Part shown: positions 49,853 through 59,700 of the stretch, piece after piece | Layout of the letters: the number at the start of each line of letters is the position of its first letter | Numbering within the stretch: the first letter of the stretch is position 1 | Assembly (NCBI GenBank): GCA_029251865.1 | Contig: JAQXCN010000031.1 | Location: 1 to 64,000 of the forward strand | Length of the DNA stretch: 64,000 nucleotides | Source: Crocinitomicaceae bacterium | GTDB taxonomy: Bacteria > Bacteroidota > Bacteroidia > Flavobacteriales_D > Crocinitomicaceae | Direction: 5' to 3' | Translations under genes and position numbers: made by a program | Notes under the pieces: generated by a model | Database searches by the model: none | What the model was told of the DNA's origin: nothing | The model's input: the letters and a program-made list of their open reading frames with translations, nothing else

Positions 49853-50578
49853 CTATGATAGCAACATAGACAAACCAGCGCCTAAAAGAATACAAACGAG
49901 CTTTAATAAATTCACTCTGTGGTTTTCGGATGTTTCAAATATGATTGTAGTTGATATATGGAGAAACATACCCACAACTACAGCTAAAATCACATGAATA
50001 TTCAAGCCTAAATCCTCAAGGTTAATTTGGGTGCCTAGAATGGCACCTAAAGGTGTAGTAAGGGCAAAAATTATTAAAAAAATCCAAGACTTAAACATGC
50101 CCATTTTTGAATTTACAAATAGGGTCATAAGTGCAATTGCAACGGGGATTTGATGAAAAACAATACCCCAAAATAAGGTTTCATGATCATGACCAACATG
50201 AGACAAATGCCCTCCGTGTGAATTCCCAAGTGGAAAACCCTCAATAACGGAATGGATTGACAAAGCTACAAATAGTGTAAATGGAATTCTGTTATTAGCA
50301 TGGCTATGTGTATGACCATGCTCTATACCTCCTGAAAAATATTCCAAAATCAATTGAACTAGGAAGCCCAACAATATAAATAATCCTGCCTGATGAAAAT
50401 CATGTTGATACAAATCAGGAAGTAAATGCTGGAAAATAATCGCCAATAAAAAACCACCACTAAATGCCAGTGTCAACTTTATTGTCTTCGCTTTTTGTTG
50501 AGATTTTAAATACGAAACCATTAAGCCTCCAAATAGGACAGATAGTATTAACGTGATTTGTATGGATAAGAAGCTCAT
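49853..50578 (-). CDS. ZIP-family metal transporter
   Basis: His-rich loop (GGIEHGHTHSHANN), HSVIEGFPLGNSHGG, FHQIPVAIALMTL. Confidence 0.9.
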   Translation of the reverse strand: MSFLSIQITLILSVLFGGLMVSYLKSQQKAKTIKLTLAFSGGFLLAIIFQHLLPDLYQHDFHQAGLFILLGFLVQLILEYFSGGIEHGHTHSHANNRIPFTLFVALSIHSVIEGFPLGNSHGGHLSHVGHDHETLFWGIVFHQIPVAIALMTLFVNSKMGMFKSWIFLIIFALTTPLGAILGTQINLEDLGLNIHVILAVVVGMFLHISTTIIFETSENHRVNLLKLVCILLGAGLSMLLS

Positions 50579-51309
50579 TATTTTCGCGTTGCAATAATAA
50601 TCAATCGTTCTGAATCCAATGGTATATATTCCTCTAATTCGAAAGAACCGAATACAGCATCAACAACGAAATACGGTTCAAGCAGTTCAGAAAACAAATT
50701 TAAATCAACAGCTTGCACTTGCTCTCTAAAAGCAAATTGTTTTCCTTGATCATTAAAGTCAATATATTTAATTATATGAGTTCCAGAATATTCCCGTTTG
50801 ATATTAAATTCGATACCCTGAACATTTTTAATTTCTTTTGGTACCAAATTTTGAACAACCTTGGAAGTATTCATGAAATCAATGACCAATCTTCCTCCCG
50901 GCTGAAGCATTTTTGCCATTGCATGGCAAACCTTTTCATTTTCAAGTTTTGAAGAAAAGTAACCAAAACTCGTAAAAAGATTAAAAATCGCATCAAATTT
51001 CATGTCTTCAATCGGCACTCTCATATCTTGAACAGCAAAAGATAATTGCTCATTTGCAAACTTTTTTGCGTGAGCAATACTTTGAGAAGATAGATCAACA
51101 CCATGAACGCGATATCCGAATTCATTCAAAGTAACAGAGTGTCTGCCCTTTCCACAAGCCAAATCTAACACAGATGATGCTTTAGGCAAATTCAATTCAT
51201 TGAGCAATGATTTAATAAAAAGCTTTGCTTCGATAACATCACGATTCTTATACAAAATGTGATAATAAGGGGTATCAAACCATTCGGCAAACCATTCTTT
51301 TTTATGCAT
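50578..51309 (-). CDS. Class I SAM-dependent methyltransferase
   Basis: VLDLACGKGRHSVTLNEFGYRVHGVDLS; shares one base with the downstream gene. Confidence 0.9.
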   Translation of the reverse strand: MHKKEWFAEWFDTPYYHILYKNRDVIEAKLFIKSLLNELNLPKASSVLDLACGKGRHSVTLNEFGYRVHGVDLSSQSIAHAKKFANEQLSFAVQDMRVPIEDMKFDAIFNLFTSFGYFSSKLENEKVCHAMAKMLQPGGRLVIDFMNTSKVVQNLVPKEIKNVQGIEFNIKREYSGTHIIKYIDFNDQGKQFAFREQVQAVDLNLFSELLEPYFVVDAVFGSFELEEYIPLDSERLIIIATRK

Positions 51310-51371
51310 TGAGCGAATTTACAATAATTGTAGAAAACATAGGATGACTAAAAAATCCTAAATTTGAGTTT

Positions 51372-51959
51372 ATGAAGGCAATTGGCATAACCGGAGGTAT
51401 TGGAAGCGGTAAGAGTTATGTATGTGCTGTGCTCGAAAAAATGGGCTATCCCATTTACTACTCTGATGTTCGTGCCAAAATGCTTATGAATAAAAACACT
51501 GAAATAAAGGGCGCGTTGATCCAGCTATTAGGCCCGCAGACCTACGTTGACAATGAGTTAAACACAGCTTATCTTTCTTCTAAGATTTTTAACGATAATT
51601 CGCTTCGAGATAAAGTAAATAAAATCGTTCACCCTTCAGTTCGTGTTGATTTTGAAGCATGGAAAGATACACATCAAGACGCAGAACTTATTTTTAATGA
51701 GGCCGCAATTCTTTTTGAAACAGGAGCACATGTACTATATGACGCTATAATTCTTGTCTTTGCACCTATAGAAGTTCGGATCAATCGGCTTCAAAAAAGA
51801 GATGGGCAAAGTCGTAAAATAATAGAAGAAAAAATTGATGCACAATGGAAAGATGCGAAAAAGAAGAACCTTACACCCTACCATATTTGCAATGATGGCA
51901 AACAGCCAATACAGCACCAAATTGATTTAGTTATTGAGCGGATCAATAAACCATTTTGA
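51372..51959 (+). CDS. coaE: Dephospho-CoA kinase
   Basis: GITGGIGSGKSYVCAVLEKMGYPIYYSDVRAK; IQKRDGQS-type lid (RLQKRDGQSRK). Confidence 0.96.
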   Translation: MKAIGITGGIGSGKSYVCAVLEKMGYPIYYSDVRAKMLMNKNTEIKGALIQLLGPQTYVDNELNTAYLSSKIFNDNSLRDKVNKIVHPSVRVDFEAWKDTHQDAELIFNEAAILFETGAHVLYDAIILVFAPIEVRINRLQKRDGQSRKIIEEKIDAQWKDAKKKNLTPYHICNDGKQPIQHQIDLVIERINKPF

Positions 51960-52365
51960 TTTTCACTTCTCTTTGTCCGTCCAACAAGAAAGAACAGGAC
52001 TGAAAACTGGGGGCGGAAAATCTTGGACGTACATTATTTGAAAATGCATAAGCTTCTGTTGGTACACCAAAGAAATTTGTATCGCAAGTCCTATTGTCAT
52101 TCACATCATGATATATTGCTAGCGCGTATCGACCTATGGGTATGTCTTTAAAAGTATAGACAAGCTGAGACCCTTCTAATTTTAAACGAACCATTTTATA
52201 GGTTTTTCCAACTTTTGGAAACTTAGTAGCCGTATTATACAAACCGAGTTGAACCACTCCCCTATTATTATCAAGATTTGTAACGCGCACTTTTAAATCG
52301 AAATGAGATTGCGCATTTCCAAAATGAATCAGTAAACTAAAAGTCAGAAATAGAAATATTTTCAT
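51943..52365 (-). CDS. DUF2141-like secreted protein
   Basis: Signal peptide; LKVRVTNLDNNRGVVQLGLYN...FKDIPIGRYALAIYHDVNDN. Confidence 0.85.
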   Translation of the reverse strand: MKIFLFLTFSLLIHFGNAQSHFDLKVRVTNLDNNRGVVQLGLYNTATKFPKVGKTYKMVRLKLEGSQLVYTFKDIPIGRYALAIYHDVNDNRTCDTNFFGVPTEAYAFSNNVRPRFSAPSFQSCSFLLDGQREVKIKMVY

Positions 52366-53057
52366 TCCTTAAAAGTTGAGTTAAAAATTTTATCCATCCA
52401 ATTGAAGGTTGATGCATAATTTCCCGACAGTTTCGAATGATGATCGTCGTGATGCTTCGTTTTACTCAAAAAAGGGAGTTTACTTAAAAGAGGAAGCTCT
52501 AAATCTGAATGAATATGAATTTCATGTAAGTTTCTCAATAAACCGAACCCCCAAAGTGCATATATATTGATAGGCATAACAAGGAGAATTAATGCAAACG
52601 CAATAACAACCCCAATCATACCCAACATCCATTCTAACGGGTGGGCATACAAATACTCCAAAGGAAAAGGCGTTGTTGCTCTATGATGAATAGCGTGCAC
52701 ATTCTTGAGCATGAACTTGTTTTCATGTAACCAACGGTGAAAAAAATAAAACCAGACATCATCGATAACGAAGGCAAAAAGGACTTGTGATGCAATGATC
52801 CAAATCGAAACAACCGTAGTATCGATACTTTCGTATATCAGAAAAGAACCAATTCCGGCTACGCTCAACAGAATTAAAAAATTAAAAATAAATAGTGGCA
52901 TCCGTTTACGAAAAATAGTAGAATCATAGTTTTTCGTTTGAATCCTGAAGGATTTAAAAATATTAGTCTTGAGAACGACCATACTGTAAATCAACCCGAA
53001 AAGATTAGATGCTAAAAGTACCAATACTGTTCCCAATGCCACCCATTCTCTCGTCAT
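52362..53057 (-). CDS. Sterol desaturase/fatty-acid hydroxylase superfamily protein
   Basis: His clusters HRWLH, HAIHH, HHDDHH plus TM helices. Confidence 0.9.
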   Translation of the reverse strand: MTREWVALGTVLVLLASNLFGLIYSMVVLKTNIFKSFRIQTKNYDSTIFRKRMPLFIFNFLILLSVAGIGSFLIYESIDTTVVSIWIIASQVLFAFVIDDVWFYFFHRWLHENKFMLKNVHAIHHRATTPFPLEYLYAHPLEWMLGMIGVVIAFALILLVMPINIYALWGFGLLRNLHEIHIHSDLELPLLSKLPFLSKTKHHDDHHSKLSGNYASTFNWMDKIFNSTFKE

Positions 53058-53851
53058 CTCAATGCAAATAAGTTAAACATAACAGAATCCTCTAAACCCA
53101 CTTCACGTTCGTGGTGAAGACGGGTAAATCCTTTTTCCTTTAGCAGCTCTTTTATTTTTATCAATCGACCATCTATATCATGCACTTCAATGACCATGCT
53201 TTTAATTAGTGGCCAATGTTCATTTTCAATACCCTTGAGAACAGACCACTCTGCACCTTCACAGTCAATTTTAAGCAAATCAATTTTAGCGACATTTTGC
53301 TTTTTAATTATGGACGATAAAGTATCCAAACTACATTCAACTTGTTTTTTACCTCGCACCAAGAAAAAAGCAATAATTCCAGATAAAAAAGAAGGGATAA
53401 GTCGCATCCACCCCATACCCTCTGGTGGGTTTTTCATAGTTCCTTTTACGGCTCTTGAAAAAGCTTTTGGGTCTTTATCCCATTCTTCAGGATGTAATGT
53501 CGATAGTGCCGGAGTATTAGGGAAATAAGTAAAAGAAGCCTTAAATGCAGCGTCAGATACACCCATCATGAAAGTATGAATTCTGCCATCACCATAAGCT
53601 TTAGCATTCCTGTTCAGTACATTATAGATGTCCGGAATAGGCTCAAAACAATACACCTGTACGTTTTTCGCTTTTTGAATAGCACGGAGACCAAAAACGC
53701 CTACATTAGCACCTACATCAAAGACAACATCTTCATTACCGATTGTAATACCATTCTGAAGATACCCTTCAACATGATGGTCTAACATTTTGGCTTCCGG
53801 TTTCCTTAAACAGAATACAGGAGTACCATCAATTAGCGTTGTTTGGGTCAT
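53054..53851 (-). CDS. FkbM-family methyltransferase
   Basis: DVVFDVGANVGVFGLRA, VYCFEPIPDIYNVLNRN, IDLLKIDCEGAEWSVLKGI. Confidence 0.93.
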   Translation of the reverse strand: MTQTTLIDGTPVFCLRKPEAKMLDHHVEGYLQNGITIGNEDVVFDVGANVGVFGLRAIQKAKNVQVYCFEPIPDIYNVLNRNAKAYGDGRIHTFMMGVSDAAFKASFTYFPNTPALSTLHPEEWDKDPKAFSRAVKGTMKNPPEGMGWMRLIPSFLSGIIAFFLVRGKKQVECSLDTLSSIIKKQNVAKIDLLKIDCEGAEWSVLKGIENEHWPLIKSMVIEVHDIDGRLIKIKELLKEKGFTRLHHEREVGLEDSVMFNLFALR

Positions 53852-53896
53852 AGAATACCCAAAATAATAAATTTTCAGCAGAAATATGCTGTATTT

Positions 53897-55525
53897 CTAC
53901 TCTTCAAGAAAAGGATACCTGTAATCAGTAGCAGGAACAAACGTTTCTTTAATCGTTCTTGGCGAAACCCAACGTAAAAGATTCAAAATTGATCCAGCCT
54001 TGTCATTTGTGCCTGAACCTCGCGCGCCTCCAAAAGGCTGTTGACCAACAACAGCGCCAGTAGGCTTGTCGTTTATATAGAAATTTCCTGCTGCATTTTC
54101 AAGGGCTTTTGTTGCGTACTCAGCAGCATATCTGTCAACAGATAATACAGCTCCTGTTAATGCATATTCAGATGTACCATCTACAATTTCTAAAGTTTCT
54201 TCCCACTTATCTTCATCGTAAACATATATTGTCATGACAGGTCCAAAGATTTCTTCTACCATTGTCTTAAACTTTGGATTCGACGTAACAATAATCGTTG
54301 GTTCAACGAAGTACCCCGTGGATTTGTCATAATTACCACCAGCAATGATCTCGGCATCACTTGCGTTCTTTGCATAATCTATATAAGTAGCTATACTATC
54401 AAATGCTTTCTCCGAAATAACGGCATTTATAAAATTTGCTGGGTCTTCAGGTGAACCCATTTTAAAACTATTAGCGTCTGAAATGATTTGAACTTTCACG
54501 GCATCCCAAATATTTGTAGGAATGTATGCGCGTGATGCAGCGGAACATTTTTGACCTTGAAATTCAAAAGCACCGCGTGAAATTGCTGTGGCTACCTCAG
54601 CAGCGACTGCTGATTTGTGAGCAACTATAAAATCCTTACCACCAGTTTCACCAACTATTCTCGGGTAAGATTTATACTTTTCAATATTGTTACCAATACC
54701 TTTCCAAAGCGTACGAAATACATCTGTACTACCTGTAAAATGTAAACCTGCAAAATTCTTATCCTGAAAAACTACGTTTGAAATCTCGCGACCACTCACA
54801 GTAACCATATTGATTACTCCTTTAGGAAGTCCTGCAGCTTCAAAAAGTTCCATTATTACTTGGGCGGAATATATTTGAGTTTCGGCAGGTTTCCAAATCA
54901 CAACATTACCCATCATTGCTGGAGCAGCACATAGGTTTGCGCAAATGGAGGTGAAATTAAATGGCGTAAGTGCAAAAATAAAGCCTTCAAGTGGCCTGTG
55001 CTCGAGACGGTTCCACATTCCTGGAAGAGACTCAGGCTGCTCCTTATACAATTGACTCATATACTGCACGTTAAACCTAAAAAAGTCAATCAACTCACAC
55101 GCAGCATCAATCTCCGCCTGCATCATATTTTTACTTTGAGCAAGCATTGTTGCAGCATTTAGTTTTGCACGAAAAGGACCTGCTAACAAATCAGCTGCTT
55201 TTAAAAATATTGATGCCCTATGCTCCCAACTCATATTCGCCCACTTCTTTCTTGCTTCCATAGCTGCGTCTATGGCCTCTCTTACTTCTTTTTCAGAACC
55301 ATAATTAGATGTTCCTATGGCGTGCGCATGATCATGAGGAGGGCTTAATTTTTTCTTGTTATCCGTATAGACTTTCCGTTCTCCTATATACATTGGTACA
55401 TCAATGTTACCATTGTACATTTTTGAATATTCATTAAGGAGTGTTTCACGTTCAATACTTCCTGGTGCATAAGACATAACAGGCTCATTAACCGCAACAG
55501 GTACTGAATAAAAGGCATTTGACAT
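53897..55525 (-). CDS. pruA: L-glutamate gamma-semialdehyde dehydrogenase
   Basis: FNFTSICANLCAAPAMMGNVVIWKPAE, GETGGKDFIVAH, FEFQGQKCSAASRAYIP, GARGSGTNDKAGS. Confidence 0.96.
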   Translation of the reverse strand: MSNAFYSVPVAVNEPVMSYAPGSIERETLLNEYSKMYNGNIDVPMYIGERKVYTDNKKKLSPPHDHAHAIGTSNYGSEKEVREAIDAAMEARKKWANMSWEHRASIFLKAADLLAGPFRAKLNAATMLAQSKNMMQAEIDAACELIDFFRFNVQYMSQLYKEQPESLPGMWNRLEHRPLEGFIFALTPFNFTSICANLCAAPAMMGNVVIWKPAETQIYSAQVIMELFEAAGLPKGVINMVTVSGREISNVVFQDKNFAGLHFTGSTDVFRTLWKGIGNNIEKYKSYPRIVGETGGKDFIVAHKSAVAAEVATAISRGAFEFQGQKCSAASRAYIPTNIWDAVKVQIISDANSFKMGSPEDPANFINAVISEKAFDSIATYIDYAKNASDAEIIAGGNYDKSTGYFVEPTIIVTSNPKFKTMVEEIFGPVMTIYVYDEDKWEETLEIVDGTSEYALTGAVLSVDRYAAEYATKALENAAGNFYINDKPTGAVVGQQPFGGARGSGTNDKAGSILNLLRWVSPRTIKETFVPATDYRYPFLEE

Positions 55526-55541
55526 AATTAATTTTTTGTTG

Positions 55542-55574
55542 CAAACTTAAGAATACTTGACTATCATTGCAAAA
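55542..55574 (-). promoter_or_regulatory. Bacteroidetes-type promoter of pruA
   Basis: On the minus strand TTTTG-N20-TAAGTTTG, 16 nt upstream of ATG; fits TTG-N17-23-TAnnTTTG. Confidence 0.6.
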
Positions 55575-55587
55575 AAAGTCTACCTAT

Positions 55588-56778
55588 ATGAACAGATTTT
55601 CACTTCTTTTAGTCCTTCTCCTTTCCCTAAATAGCAGAGCACAATCTACTTTTAAATATCAAGATTTCATTCAAAGCTCAAATGCAAAAGAAAAGGCAAC
55701 TATTGCTCTTGAGCTTGGCAACTATTATCATAGGTTTTGTGTTGATTCATTGAATACGCTCGGTGTTACACTTAAAGAATTGTACGCACTTGAAAACGAC
55801 CCATTTGTAAGAGCCGTTTATCAGAAACTGCTTGGAGGATTTGATATGAAAAAAGGATTTGTTCAAGAAGGCCTAAAAATGCTCAAATCCTCTAGATCTT
55901 TTTTTTTAAATCAAGGAGATAACACGTTAATTTCGGAAGCCTTTAACGAGACAGGACAATGTTATTTACTTTTAAGTGATTTTAAAAAAGCAAAAGAAAA
56001 CTTTAATTCATCCATTAAATTTGGTGCGGACGCACAGGATAAAACTTTAGAATACATGGCAATGATTAATCTTGCCCAATGCCACTATTTAGGTGGGGAC
56101 ACAATTTCCGCTCAAGTTTTTACCAGGAGTTATCTAACAAAAGCACTAAAAGCAAATAAATTTGAGGCCGCCGCAAATGCCTATTCTTTTTTGGGTCAAA
56201 TGGCATTGGATCAAAAAAATCACTCTTTAGCGATTCAATACTTTGACAAACAGCGCACTTATGCAGATAAAACACGAGCGCCATTTACCGTGTCTCGTGC
56301 TAAAAATAATCTAGCTATTTCGTTCTTTCTTAAGGGTGATTTCAAACAAGCCCTTGCGCTCTTTACAGAGGTCCTAGAAGAACGAAAACAGCAAGGTGTA
56401 ATCTCTTATTTATGCGATGCCTATTTAAACATGGGGAACTTTCACTTTGAAAATAAAAATCACGAAACCGCGAATATTTATATTGATTCCTCCATCTTTT
56501 TATCGAAAAATAATGGTCTAATTTCTAATCATATCGAGGCACTTGAGACAAGATTGGAATTTGATGTGTCACCCAATCTAAAGTCTGAAATTAAAGAACT
56601 TAAGGAAAAACAAAAATTCTTTTTAGAAGAACAACGGAAGCAAAGAGATGTGAAATCAGCTATTAAGATTAATCACAGTTCTCTTTCCACGTGGCCGTGG
56701 TATGTTTATATGATTTTTGTATTAATCCCTTTTGTTAGCCTTCTATTCTTCCGAAGCAATTTATCTGACAAGCGTTAA
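55588..56778 (+). CDS. TPR-repeat membrane protein
   Basis: Signal peptide from internal ATG at 55588 (ORF track starts at TTG 55567), TPR repeats, C-terminal TM. Confidence 0.75.
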   Translation: MNRFSLLLVLLLSLNSRAQSTFKYQDFIQSSNAKEKATIALELGNYYHRFCVDSLNTLGVTLKELYALENDPFVRAVYQKLLGGFDMKKGFVQEGLKMLKSSRSFFLNQGDNTLISEAFNETGQCYLLLSDFKKAKENFNSSIKFGADAQDKTLEYMAMINLAQCHYLGGDTISAQVFTRSYLTKALKANKFEAAANAYSFLGQMALDQKNHSLAIQYFDKQRTYADKTRAPFTVSRAKNNLAISFFLKGDFKQALALFTEVLEERKQQGVISYLCDAYLNMGNFHFENKNHETANIYIDSSIFLSKNNGLISNHIEALETRLEFDVSPNLKSEIKELKEKQKFFLEEQRKQRDVKSAIKINHSSLSTWPWYVYMIFVLIPFVSLLFFRSNLSDKR

Positions 56779-59700
56779 AAAACCATGCCCAGATAATTCT
56801 GTACCATTATTCCCCTGGGCCGTATATTTGTAGAAATAAACACCCTCCTCAGCTTCATTGCCACTAAATGATTTACCATCCCAACCGTCTTCTAAGGATT
56901 CTATTCGTGCCATAACATTCCCCCACCGATTCAAAATAATTAGTTCAAGTGTAGCAATATTTTCAGTTTCAATGATAAACAACTCATTTGTACCATCTTG
57001 ATTGGGGCTAAATACATTGGGAACAAATATTATTGGATCACCTAACAATAAGGCATTGATTTCTATTCCAAAAGTATCACTACAAAGGTCATTTTGAGCG
57101 ATGAGCTCTACGTAATAAACACCTTCAATTTCATAGATCGATGAGAGCGATGGATTGTCAGGATCAGAATAATCTAATAACCCTCCATTTCCAAAATCCC
57201 AACTATACATTGTCGCATTAGAACTTTGATTAAGAAAATCAACATTTAAAGGGATAGATCCTGAAACTGGTGTTCCTTCAAATAAGGCAATAGGATTCGG
57301 GGTAGTTTCCAAAGTGATAGATGCATTGCCTTCACAACCATTTTCATCAACTCCTGAAACTGTGTAAGAAGTTGTTGAATTCAAATTAAATGGGACTCCG
57401 TCAATTACGCCATTATCCCAGGTGTATACTGCTGACGGCCCTGCACCACTTGCAGACAAAACAACACTTTCACCTTCACAAACCAGAATAGATGGCCCTG
57501 GATCAATAGTTGGTGTTTGATGAACTACAACTAATAATTCATCCTGAGTCTCACAACCATCAGCACTGAAACCTGTCAGTGTGTAGACTCCAGTCTCTGA
57601 GGGAATAAATCCAACCCCGTCTTCTACACCATTGGACCAAGAATAATCTAGACCGTTACTACCATTAAGAATAACTGTTTCACCCATGCACACGGCAACA
57701 TCATCGCCGGCAAATACAGGTGTATTTGGATTAACAACAACTGTAAAATCAACCATTGGACTTGGGCAGCCAGCGACAGTGTAGCTTACAGAATATTCCG
57801 TAGTCTCAGTTGGACTTACCGTGATTTCACTTAAGGTTTCACCACTAGGCATCCACGAAAATTCACCATTACTTAGTCCTGATATAGCAGTCAAAACGGC
57901 TGTTTGACCTTCGCATATTTCATTTGTTCCAATTATAGATAGGTCAGGTGTTTCGTTTACAATAATTACCATTTGATAATTTAATGCACACTGATCTGGG
58001 TCAACAACGAATGCATATATGGTTGGCCCAACTGCATTTGTATTAATGCCCGGAGGGCCCCAAACACCAGTATACCCGTCCAAAGAAACATTAGATAAAG
58101 CGTCTGCCGCATCATCTTGACAATACGGACCCAATTGCTCGAAATTGGCTACTTGAGAGGCCGTAACTGTCAAGTTCATTGTTGCAAGCGAATCGCAACC
58201 TGTCTCTATACTTTGAAGAATTACAGTTTGTGTACCTCCAACACCAAAAAATAGTCCATTCCATTCATAAGGCAGTTCAGAGTCACATATAGTTTCAAAA
58301 CTCTCACTTGCTAGCGTAGGACTGACTCCTAAATCAAGTGTTGCCAATGAGTCACATCCGGAAACAACACTCGTTAAAGTAGAAGTTTGAATGCCTGCTT
58401 CTGTAAAGGAGATCCCATTCCAATCAAAAGGCAATTCACTTTCACATATCGCCAAAGAGGAATTACTTTCTAGTATAGGATTAACAGTAACTGTTGCAGA
58501 TGCTTGCGCCATGCAACCTGCTAAATCATAGTCACAAGTATAATTCAAGGTTTCATTAGGTGTTACTTCTATCGTTGAGGTACCTACTTCGCCAGTGCTC
58601 CAAACATAGGACCCACCATTAATTGATGGTGTCGCCGTTAATGTCACGGAGGAGCCAAGACACATGACTTCAGAATTAATCGTTAAACTCGGGGCCTCAA
58701 CGATTAAGTTAAGCGTAGCCAAAGAATCACACCCTGAAACTACACTTGTCAAAGCTATCGTTTGATTATCTGAGGTCAGGAATTCAATACCATTCCATGA
58801 ATAGGGTAGTTCCTCTTCACAAATTGACAAATTCGTTGTGCTTGTCAACGAAGGATTTACAAACAGCTCAAGATTAGCTGTAGAATCACATCCATTTTGA
58901 ACATCTGTCAATACGACCTGATGTAGACCACCTGCGTTTATTTCTAATCCATTCCATGAAAATGGCAAGTCAGAGTCACAAATAGTTATTACTGTCGTGC
59001 TTTCTAATAATGGATTAACCGTTACAGTTCCGGTAGCGGAAGCAATACAACCCGCAAGGTCATAATCGCATGTAAAATCGGAGGTCGCATTCGGATTAAC
59101 ACTGATTGATGAAGTGGTTTCACCAGTATTCCATAAAAATACACCTCCTAAAATTGATGGTGTTGCTGTCAAAGTGATGAAATCGCCTTCACAAATTGTT
59201 TCAGAATTAATCGACAATGTAGGAACAATAGCATTTGCAACTACCTCTATAGTCTCAATTATGGGCTCAGTACACCCGCCAGCATCATCAACAGAAACAT
59301 CATAAAACCCAGGCTCCAATCCCGTAGCAGTCGCTGTCGTTTGTGAGGGATTTGTGTTCCAAGAATACGTATATCCTGGAAATCCCCCTGAAGCATTAAC
59401 TGTCGCCGTACCATCCGATCCCAAACATGATACGGGAGTTGAAGATACACTTGTTTCCAAAGCATTAGAACATTCTAAAAAATCAACAAATACGCCGGAA
59501 TCCCAAACACCATCTCCTGCATCTGCAATAGCCAACTTAAAATGGTAACTTTCACAAGGAACGACGGATACATCAGAAATCAGTACGGTGGTAAAAGCGT
59601 CAAAAACATTGGTCGCTCCATTGGCATTATTGACGTAAAAAGCTTGGTTTAAATTCGCATTAACATTGTCAATGCTCACAATGGTAACTCCGTCAGGCAG

